Origin: Pelodera strongyloides
Taxonomy: Eukaryota; Nematoda; Chromadorea; Rhabditida; Rhabditidae
Direction of reading: 5' to 3'
Assembly: GCA_036852015.1 (NCBI GenBank)
Contig: JAANDG010000378.1
Span: 62,001 to 126,000 of the forward strand
Length of the DNA stretch: 64,000 nt
Part shown: positions 56,701-64,000 of the stretch, piece by piece
How the letters are laid out: each line of letters starts with the position of its first letter
How positions within the stretch are numbered: position 1 is the first letter of the stretch
The notes under the pieces: generated by a model
The model's input: only the letters and a program-made list of their open reading frames with translations
Databases searched by the model: none
Told to the model about the DNA's origin: nothing
Translations under genes and position numbers: made by a program

Positions 56701-59688
56701 TCTTGTTCAATCATGCTCGCACTAAAGTAGAAATATTACAACAGATATTAAAAAACAAGATAAAGAGTACCGGGTTATTTCAACAGAACGCAGAAATGGT
56801 GCACCGGGGTCCAGTTCATTTCTGAAACCGGGCATATTGGCCTTTAAACTTCCAGGAAACCGATTTATCCCCGCCGGTTTTACCCAGCTGGCCAGCTAAC
56901 AACTTTTAAACCTTTGGTAGGATGTGTTCCGCGGTTTGCTGGTTCCGGGCCGGAATCCAACCAACGACCGGCGGCGGCATGATCAAGGCGCTTGCCAATA
57001 CACCATTTCCCCACATAAATATTACAACAACAAATATAACGATAATAGCACCACTAATATACGCCGTTTGTCATACTCAGATAGCAACTTTCAGGGACCA
57101 TATAGAGACCGCGTACTAATAATCTGCCATCATCGGAGTTTCGCAAATGTTGTAAATCAAATGCATATGTTACAAAAGCCTTCAAAAACCTGCCGTTCTA
57201 TCTATTTAAATTTAGAACAGTAACTTGCCGCTCACCGGCGTTTCTTTCCCTGTGCCTGAGGCTTCACTGGAAGGGAATCATCCACATTGATGAATTCCTC
57301 GTCGTTTTCGTCATCTCCATCAACGTCAAGTGACACATCATTCTGAAGGTAGTTGTTAGTAACTATCCTACTTTTTTCAGTTTTTCCGATGAATAATGGT
57401 CGGGAAATATTTGTTCGAAAGTGGCAATTGGCAAAACTGAAGGCACATCCGACGTGTGTGTAAGGTACTAAAGTGTCTTCAACGAGAGCTAAATTTGAAT
57501 TGTGATTGTGGAATAGCGTATGAGTAGAAATAAGAGCTGACCTCAATGTCATTATCACCCATAAATGTCATTTCGTCTCCCCCGACAACACCCTTCAGTC
57601 CCATCATGTCCACATCGGAATCCTGATTTCTAGACAACACATTGTAAAACATGGGCAAACTTGAAATTAGCATACGCAACACAACAAAACAAGTTAAAGT
57701 ATAAATATTAGACACACGGAGACTACAGGCTACAGTACCACATTTACATTAAAGAATTATGGCTACAAAATGCGCTTCACTTCAATTCAAATGGCGATAA
57801 GGGCGCATAAAACGAATAGGGAAATCGGTGAAAAGTCGTAAACAGAAGGGGGAAACCAAAATTGCGTAAACAAATTCTTTTCGTTTTGCCTTACGACAAA
57901 CGTAATGAAGCTTTCCGTCATTAGTTGAAATTCTCAATAACCATTTCAAAATTAACATAACATACTCGTTGTAGAGACGTTCGATAACCTTCTTGTAGTA
58001 TGCGAGCATGTGCGAAAACACAAGGCGCATCGCCTCCTTTTTGCTCCGGACGGTTGTTGTATGAGCAAACTCTAGGAAAAGAAACATTTCAGAGGCCGCG
58101 TTCAGGATTGCGAAAAGAAAGAAAAAATAATAATAATAAAAATGTCGATTGGGATGGGCAGGAAATGTTTCAAAACTGAAATATGCTGAACGTGTAAGAG
58201 ATACAGATACCAGACGGTCAGAACATTTCTTTTCTTTCTTTTCGGTCAAACCCGAACCCGAAGGCGCCCTGGATCAGATCAAAAATTCTGAATGGTAAGT
58301 TCGATTGAAAACTCTTACTTGAACTTACCAATGGTAAGCTCGCCGCTATAATCAAAAATTAATAATGAATACCTGGCTCAACAAATGAATCCGTCTCGGC
58401 AGCTTGAAAGTTCAAGAAACGAATCAACGGATGCCAGAAGAGTGGTTTCGGCTTTTCACACGACATTCCGATATCAGCCTGAAATTAATTACCAGTAAGT
58501 ATCCTGAGTTTATGCATTATTTATATTGTTGTTTTTTACATCGGGTGATCGGGGATAAACTAGAATCTCAACCGACTATAACTAAGAAAACAAAACAAAA
58601 ACTATCGGAACATCAGAGGCATTAGCCACTCCGATTCCTTCGGGGAAATAGTCCCTGGGGACAGAAAAGCATTTTAATGTGAGACACGCAGAGAAAAAGA
58701 CGGGGAATTTCCCATGGAGAATTGAGTGGTGAATGCGGCCTCATAAATAAGTGAATACATCAGGTGTAATGTTTCCGCACACCTTATTCTTCTTGAAAAC
58801 GTAGTGCTGCTTGGTTGGGTAGTTGAACAAATCCATCATATGGGAGATTCCAACTCCTAGTTGTGTTTCCGACAACTTTTCCACTTCTTCCGTGGTTATG
58901 TCGCGGACAAACGGAACGTACATCACCTCCTGAAAGATTGTCATTTTATTAAAGTGGCGTTAGTTTTTTTGGCTATATGTCAGTCAAAATAAGTAAATAA
59001 TTAAGAAGCCAAATATAGATGCATATGGCACGCAAAGACGCAAACTTAGAAACAATATTGAACAGCTGAATTGTGTGTACTCATGCATACCACACTACAC
59101 GATATGGAAAGAGACAGAATGACACAAGCTAAGCAGTTGCATATATTAGTGCTTCGTGCCTCAAAAAACGCCTCTGACGGAATATACTCACCGCACATAA
59201 TGCGTAAAACGCCGTACCTTTCCTTCCACTGGATCGTGGAGAATATGGTTCCGAAATTGAGATGACAAAGCTGCTCGAATAAGAGGCTTCGAACCAAAGA
59301 AAGAAAGGTGTTTCCTGAAATAAGAAAACTTCGTACTTCATACAGCCCAAACGCTCCTTTGCTAAGTTGTAGGCACGTTTGAAAGGAACCGCCTTTACCA
59401 GAATTCAGTTCTCTACAACTTTTGCATTCCCATATTTGTTAATTCTGTAAGTTCCAACTTTTACTTGAAGAAACCCCTAATTCCAAACATTCCAAAAACA
59501 GACCTCGGATCCGGTGAACTGACAACGAGCATATAATGTTCATCGGAATGTGAGTTCATGTGCGCCAGAATACTGCGCACACGGCCAATATCCCGGCACT
59601 TTTCACGGTTCACGTACTTCATGGTACGAACACGCGGTGTCTTTCTATTGGCGCCCGTTTGAGGTCCGCCCGCACTCATGCGACTCAT
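53759..59688 (-). CDS. Unidentified multi-exon gene, about 500 aa
   Basis: I do not recognise this protein. Exons in coding order: 59688-59504 (or to 59465), 59314-59218, 58929-58783, 58478-58373, 58071-57966, 57629-57542, 57342-57236, 56721-56569, 56223-56165, 55948-55832, 55157-55077, 54397-54283, 53917-53759 (stop 53,759-53,761). Phases agree except between 56,569 and 56,223, where an exon or splice choice is wrong. Visible: a basic start (MSRMSAGGPQTGANRKTPR), a region reading GSKPLIRAALSSQFRNHIL, then VMYVPFVRDITTEEV and LGVGISHMMDLFNYPTK, FWHPLIRFLNF, a very acidic stretch (DVDGDDENDEEF) ending in GKKRR (possible nuclear signal), and a C-terminal part with GRQTTHFVAIGRNGLVHDCG and LSDDLEQEQDPSLHEY. 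The exon-like splicing and composition indicate a conserved gene. The acidic/basic middle hints at a nuclear protein; that is inference only. A microexon at 59,798-59,826 (YIEFSDARK) could extend it upstream. Confidence 0.72.
55077..55157 (-). CDS. Exon of the unidentified gene next to a repeat insertion
   Basis: It reads CICAAEVDKNGVVETGPDG and then KLFKYFNG between a GTTTAG acceptor and an AATGG/GTAGGC donor, in phase with the exons at 55,832 and 54,397. It is listed separately because the single-monomer relative of the 43-bp satellite element begins about 30 bp upstream in the intron. Confidence 0.7.
55188..55315. mobile_element. Single-monomer relative of the 43-bp satellite element
   Basis: On the - strand: GGACTCCAACCAGGGAATAA, then ATTAGGTCCGCATCTC, GGGGAGGTGATTTAGAC, TTTGCATACAGTGCATTA, and GGTGAGCGCATTTGGCGGGA. 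This is the same left flank, one monomer and the same right flank as the array at 33.8-34.8 kb. Confidence 0.75.
55350..55531. mobile_element. TTAA-ended element, CCGGCCGGT family
   Basis: TTAAAGCGAAATACCGGCCGG at the left; CCGGCCGGTATTTCGCTTTAA at the right. It is the best-preserved copy. Confidence 0.85.
55653..55823. mobile_element. Near-perfect 171-bp palindrome, TTAAAGCG ends
   Basis: Same family as 53,293-53,467. The arms are nearly identical over about 80 bp. It ends 9 bp before exon 55,832-55,948 of the unidentified gene. Confidence 0.93.
58625..58742. mobile_element. Truncated MITE, GAGGCCATATTCACCAC family
   Basis: The right end is complete (GAGTGGTGAATGCGGCCTC). The left end starts inside the element at GCCACTCCGATTCC, so the outer 10 bp or so are missing. 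Confidence 0.8.
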
Positions 59689-59690
59689 CT
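59689..59690 (-). other. 3' splice site directly before ATG of the unidentified gene
   Basis: ATATCTTTTCAG is followed immediately by ATGAGTCGC. It is either an SL acceptor or the acceptor after microexon 59,798-59,826. Confidence 0.5.
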
Positions 59691-59797
59691 GAAAAGATAT
59701 AGAGTAATAAAAAGAGCATAAACACACACATCAAAATGGAAGAAACACGACGGACAACTTCAAGAAACGAAAGCTGTCGTTGCAACTGTTGTTTTAC

Positions 59798-59826
59798 CTT
59801 CCGCGCATCACTAAATTCGATGTAGT
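59798..59826 (-). CDS. Possible 29-bp upstream microexon
   Basis: CACGTCAG opens a frame reading YIEFSDARK, closed by AAG/GTAAAACA. It is in phase with the exon starting at 59,688. There is no ATG inside, so if real, further coding exists upstream. Confidence 0.35.
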
Positions 59827-60103
59827 CTGACGTGAATAAAGTAAATAATAAGCAAAATAATCTTTTTGAAAAACCAAAAAATCCCAAATAAAAAGGCAAT
59901 GTGCGTGCGAAAAGGCGGAGCCAACCACACTGCGTTCGCTGCAGGTTTGGGTCTAAGTACATGTGCTGTTATAGTAGCTTCAACACTAACACTAAAAATA
60001 CATAGCGAATCTGAGATAAACTAGCCTTTGATGGGCGGTAGAGAGAACAGAATTCTCTCTTTAGATGAATGACTGCTATTATCAGGTACGAAGCAGACAA
60101 ATT

Positions 60104-60202
60104 AGGCTTTGGCTTAGGCATAGGCTTAGGCGTAGGCTTAGGCATAGGCTTAGGCGTAGGCTTAGGCGCAAGCTTAGGCGTGAGCTTAGGCGTAGGCTTA
60201 GG
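60104..60202. repeat. Interstitial TTAGGC-like array
   Basis: Roughly 16 tandem units of TTAGGC and TTAGGCNTAGGC variants (GGCTTAGGCATAGGCTTAGG). TTAGGC is the nematode telomere repeat. Confidence 0.85.
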
Positions 60203-60369
60203 CGCGGGCACAGAAGACGAAAATAACTGAATCCGTTTTTTTTATTATTAGTCATAAGAGCACCCTCACTTTTCTGACGCTCAACGCAGACGAGAGAATG
60301 CTACTCTCGCTCTCAAAATATGTATTTTATCATCGCGCACACTGTCTCATACATGGTCCCGAAATGAAA

Positions 60370-60785
60370 CACTCGATGTGTGCCCGATTATCGCCAAAAT
60401 AACCCCGATATGTGCCCGATCAAGTCCCTCAAATAATCGGGCACGGATCGGGCACATATTGGGTTTTTTTGTTACAATAATCGGGCATAAATCGGGTTTC
60501 CACTTCCTGTGTACGCTTCTTGTTCAACTCCCTGATTAACCAGACGCTCGGGATAGAGTCACGCACAAGAGAGCGCCGCTCGCTTTCAAAAATATTTAGG
60601 GAAGAAAGAGAAAAGGCGTTTATTTTCCTAGCTGGACAGGAAAGTTAAAACCCCCCGATTTGTGCCCGATTATCTGCGAAAAAAAACCCCGATATGTGCT
60701 CGATTACTCAAAAAAAAAACCGATATGTGCCCGACCCGTGCCCGATTATTTGAGGGATTTGATCGGGCACATATCGGAGTTTTAA
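60370..60785. mobile_element. Inverted-repeat element rich in GATCGGGCACATATCGG
   Basis: About ten copies of the ATATGTGCCCGAT word occur in both orientations, clustered toward the two ends with unique sequence between (60,490-60,650). This subterminal arrangement resembles a non-autonomous DNA element. Exact ends are unclear. Confidence 0.6.
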
Positions 60786-61263
60786 GTTTCCCATGTAGAA
60801 AATATTGAAAGGTAACGCTTGTAAAAGGCAACTGTCCCAGTAGTTCACTCTTGGTTTCGTTCACCTAGGTATAACTGGAATACCGAGTGTGTCGTTATTT
60901 AATCACCATGTGACAAGTTTGAATATTTCTCGCCGTCGTCACGCCACCTGCAATTTAGCATATAACGTACGAGAGGTATTTTCCCATGTCAAATGTCACC
61001 ACTCGCATCTGTCAAATGGTGAATTTACGATCCAGGTGCATTTGGGGTCCTACACACGACCCTAAGCAAGTCTAACAAACCAGTGTACGGCAGAGCACGA
61101 AACAAGAAACTTGCTTTGATTCACATATTTTTTTTTCCACAACGCTTTTCGTATACCAACCATGTTACTCCTCTAGAGTGCACATTTTTTTTAGATTCTC
61201 TGTGTTACTAGTGTGCTTCTTCTTAGTGTAAATCATTTTATCCTAAAGATAAGTTCCCTTTTC

Positions 61264-61265
61264 AG
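61264..61265 (+). other. 3' splice site before the F-box gene start codon
   Basis: AAGTTCCCTTTTCAG is followed by 9 nt and then ATG. It is a strong acceptor with no recognised upstream exon and a candidate SL trans-splice site. Confidence 0.6.
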
Positions 61266-61274
61266 GCTTTTGTT

Positions 61275-63327
61275 ATGGGCGCAAAGTTCGAGAGGCTGTC
61301 ATTGGTAGCAAGTGAGCGGGAGAGCACAAATCCGTTTAGTAGCCTTCCGAACGAGATTCTTGAGCTGATTTTCTCCTATTTAAGGCCAAAATCACTCATA
61401 CAAAACGTATTGCCGGTATGCCGCAGGTTTTACGAGTAAGTTTTTTTCAGTAAGGGTAGAATGAATAGAGCAACAGTGAAAAAAGCAGAATTTTTCTTTA
61501 TTTACACGGAGGTATTGGTTTACCACTGACTTAAACCTTAGGCTATAACGACTAACACAGCTGGTCATCTTTGCAACGATTTTTCCGACAATGAGCGCAG
61601 ATTACGATCGCTTACTTACAATTTACTTTCATTCTTCTATATTTCCAAACTGTACATTTTCAGCATTCTCGGCAACGAACTGATGTGGCATCTGAAACTA
61701 AAGGTATTCTTTTTTGAAACTCATTTTCTACAGTAATCTTTCTCAACTTTAGCATCTGTTTATGACTGATGTGCTAATAGGAACAATTTACAGCATCACC
61801 CCCTAAACATTCGGCTGTGTGAAGCAGAAACGAGCTCGTCCGATTTCTCCATCGTAAGGTTTGTAGACATGCTCGCTCAACAAGTTAGATATATGGTATT
61901 CAACAAGTTAATATCTTAATGAACACCTTTATACAAAACAAAATTCCACATTTCTGCGAATAATTGCGGGACTGTTTCACCTTTGTGCCTTTTTTGTGCT
62001 TTTTTGTATTTTGTGTTTTATTATCTGCAAAATATGTAGAAAAGAAATCAGGCAAAAAAGCTCCTTTTACCGGGAAATGCACAGAGGAAAAAGGTGACCC
62101 AAGCACAAGTACAGTACGCTTAAAGCGAAATGCCAGCTCCTTTGGAAAATTTGCATATGATAAGCAAATCCTATGTATCCTATGCTAATTCTGCGCGATA
62201 GCCGTGGACGATCGCGCAAAATTAGCATAGGATACATAGGATTTGCTTATCATATGCAAATTTTCCAAAGGAGCTGGCATTTCGCTTTAAACTCCATATG
62301 TTATATAATGCCCGAGGAGGTGTGTCACAAATTAAAAACGTTAGCAACTCATTATCATCACATGGGACTTACATGGGACAAGTGTGGCAAAACTTGATTA
62401 TACATGTACCTGATTTGCTTTGTTTTAGAACCTATGATGCAATAGTAACAGAGGAAGAGCTTGCTAAAAATTGGAACGAAAAAGAAAGGTAAAACAGAGG
62501 CCGTATTTACCAACACGCGGGGAGCCCTCCCTGGCCTCCCCAGGGAGCTAAAGAGCGCGTAGAGAGTGCGAGATCAGAAGAAATTCAGAGCGCTGGTGAG
62601 CCTAGGGAGGGCTCCCTGTGTGTTGGTGAATACGGCCTCAGTCTATTTATCACCGCTTCTGCGAGCTCACGTCAGCGTGATTGAGCAACAGTATTTCAGA
62701 AAATAATAGACAATCAATTATCGCATTACCGCAAACACTTGCGCATTATTAGAGGGCTCACCGGCTACCGTAGACAGAAAGAAAATAACCTTTGCACAGT
62801 TTAGTTATGTTATTTCTCGGTTATGCTTTATGCTTGACGATAATTCTTACGGTATCAAAAAATAGTTGTCATATACTGCAATTTCCAAAAGATGTTTTTC
62901 ATAAAAAACATCAAAGCTACCGTAGTTTGTGACTACGGTTTTTTAATTTAGCTATTATGCAAAGAGCAGGTGAGGTGTGACTACGACATATCTTTTCGAA
63001 TGTTGCGTCTACTAGAAATGGGTTGACCTACTTGGATGCGGTTCACTTTTTTTGTGGGCCTGCCCTTTTGTTGACCAACTCGCGGCCAACTCTTGACCAG
63101 GTTTCATCGAAAACGCATCATCTGGTCACGAAATGGTCGCGAACCAGTCACCAGCTAGTAATTAGTTCATTTTCCTACATTATAGATACATTACCTCTCC
63201 AAATCGCGGCTACGTGTCTTCAATCAAACTGTTCAAGGATTCCGGCCGTCGGTTTTGTCTGTCCGCAGCTCATAATGGCCTCCTAGACAGATATACCATA
63301 AAACTGTGGAGCGTGGATATGATGCAT
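61275..63327 (+). CDS. FBXW9: F-box/WD40 protein, FBXW9-like (5' part; gene continues past the window)
   Basis: A substrate adaptor of an SCF-type ubiquitin ligase. The F-box binds Skp1 and the WD40 propeller binds substrates. Exons: 61275-61435, 61664-61703, 61794-61858, 62429-62488, 63186-63327, all in phase, giving 156 aa. The F-box is at residues about 20-65: FSSLPNEILELIFSYL, then VLPVCRRFYDILGNELMWHLKL. A linker follows (TYDAIVTEEELAKNWNEKER), then the first WD40 blade: NRGYVSSIKLFKDSG, CLSAAHNG and DRYTIKLWSVD. The gap between F-box and first blade and the phrase order match FBXW9 as I recall it, but other FBXW proteins are possible. The last visible donor is CAT/GTATGT. After 63,327 no further exon is visible before the right edge, so the rest lies outside. 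A MITE lies 9 bp after the donor of exon 4. Confidence 0.82.
62120..62290. mobile_element. Near-perfect 171-bp palindrome, TTAAAGCG ends
   Basis: Third good copy of this family, with CTGCGCGATAGCCGTGGACG at the centre and arms nearly identical to 55,653-55,823. It lies in an intron of the F-box gene. Confidence 0.93.
62497..62639. mobile_element. MITE, GAGGCCGTATTCACCAACAC family
   Basis: GAGGCCGTATTTACCAACAC at the left; TGTGTTGGTGAATACGGCCTC at the right. It starts 8 nt after the last base of the F-box gene exon at 62,488, so it follows the donor almost directly. Confidence 0.88.
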
Positions 63328-63412
63328 GTATGTGTTGAATTTTTTGAGTCTTGTTCTTTTAAAGGAAGGCAGTCACGTCAAATTCATCATTTTACTTTGT
63401 GCATAATTGAAT

Positions 63413-63600
63413 ATAGGAAAGAATTGAAAAAAATACTTTACCAAAACCAAATTATTTGAAATCTAACCCAGGGAGTGAAGACAAGCGGAGTTACTAGACT
63501 ACCGCGGGATTACAAAACGTATGGGTACAACAACTTGCCAGTCAAGAGTATGTAAATTATTTCGGAAAATATCTACATATAAACTTTTTGTGACTGCGCT
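63413..63600. mobile_element. Half-copy related to the palindrome at 47,884
   Basis: Shared words in the same order: AATACTTTACCAAAACC, AATTATTTGAA, CTACCGCGGGATTA, AAATTATTTCGG and TGTGACTGCG. The mirrored second arm is lost. Confidence 0.6.
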
Positions 63601-63618
63601 CTGTGACTTGTGACGGCC

Positions 63619-64000
63619 CATTTCAAAATACCCCTATTTTTGATGATTGCATCTGATTCTCCATGTCAAATATAGTAGGATGCAATATTTTTCTAATTTT
63701 CAAGCGCAAAATTCACGCAGTATTCAGCAATTTACCCCTGCCAGTCATACCCAACTATTTACCGCATTTGTCACGCCCCTTCGCGCTAATTGGGCAATAT
63801 GCTCTATTGGGCGTGGCAATTGCGATATCGGCGAATCAGCGCGAATGGGCGTGCCAACTGCGATGGATAGCTGTGTATGACTGCTCACGTTAAATTGCTG
63901 AATAATGAGTGATTTTTGCGCCTGAAAATTAGAAAATTATTGCATCCTACTATATTTGACATGGAGAATCAGATGGAATCATCAAAAATAGGGGTCATTT
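63619..64000. mobile_element. Inverted-repeat element at the right edge, about 110-bp arms
   Basis: The left arm (63,619-63,730) includes CCCCTATTTTTGATGATTGC and CCATGTCAAATATAGTAGG. The right arm (63,886-64,000) is its near mirror. The unique centre is 63,731-63,885. The right end may continue outside the window. Confidence 0.8.

Larger units (their letters stand above)
59827..61265. other. Divergent intergenic region between the unidentified gene and the F-box gene
   Basis: It should hold the promoters of both genes. I see no TATA-like or other recognised site. It contains a TTAGGC-like array (60,104-60,202) and a dense cluster of ATATGTGCCCGAT words (about 60,370-60,785). Confidence 0.55.

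Noticed and set aside
57232..57240. End of the unidentified gene at GKKRR followed by TGA
   Set aside because: A good donor (CG/GTGAGC) overlaps the TGA and the next exon (56,721-56,569) joins in phase, so the stop is probably intronic; kept as an alternative.
22185..59688. An operon of the four head-to-tail - strand genes
   Set aside because: Gaps of 2.4-3.8 kb are far larger than the usual 100-400 bp in nematode operons; no direct evidence for co-transcription.

Overview
This is a window of nuclear genomic DNA from an animal, with intron-rich genes, and it is almost certainly nematode. The strongest evidence is a complete spliced-leader (SL) RNA gene at 41,103-41,210 on the + strand. Its first 22 nt match the nematode SL1 leader exactly (recalled, not searched), and it is followed by a 5' splice site, an Sm site and stem-loops. 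In agreement, all five protein-coding genes have a 3' splice-site AG 0-14 nt before the start codon, as expected for trans-spliced mRNAs. Interspersed TTAGGC-like repeats (the nematode telomere unit) point the same way.

Genes, left to right. (1) ALDH6A1, mitochondrial methylmalonate-semialdehyde dehydrogenase, - strand, 10,541-4,764, 14 coding exons, about 521 aa. (2) A VIP36/LMAN2-type L-lectin cargo receptor, - strand, 19,581-14,376, 11 exons, about 324 aa, ending in KKRFY. (3) RALGAPB, the beta subunit of the Ral GTPase-activating complex, - strand, 51,368-22,185, 40 recognised exons, about 1,475 aa plus a short unresolved segment between 28,964 and 24,041. (4) A conserved-looking multi-exon gene I could not identify, - strand, about 59,688-53,759. 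(5) The 5' part of an FBXW9-like F-box/WD40 gene, + strand, starting at 61,275 and running off the right edge. For genes 1 and 2 every exon-exon phase agrees. For gene 3 all agree except at the one gap.

The four - strand genes lie head to tail but 2.4-3.8 kb apart, so there is no sign of a tight operon. Genes 4 and 5 are divergent around a shared 1.4 kb region. I see no functional link among the genes beyond housekeeping roles (valine catabolism, secretory cargo sorting, small-GTPase control, ubiquitin ligase adaptor).

Nearly everything else is repeats. At least seven families of short inverted-repeat elements recur, many bounded by TTAAAG...CTTTAA ends (piggyBac-like TTAA termini). There are also long-armed palindromes, GA microsatellites and several minisatellites. 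Among these, a 43-bp satellite with about 21 copies sits inside a mobile element that has a one-monomer relative 20 kb away. Another minisatellite is built from the acceptor and first codons of a coding exon. The SL RNA gene itself lies inside a roughly 580-bp element with 21-bp terminal inverted repeats, in a 6.8-kb RALGAPB intron. That is the most interesting observation in the window.
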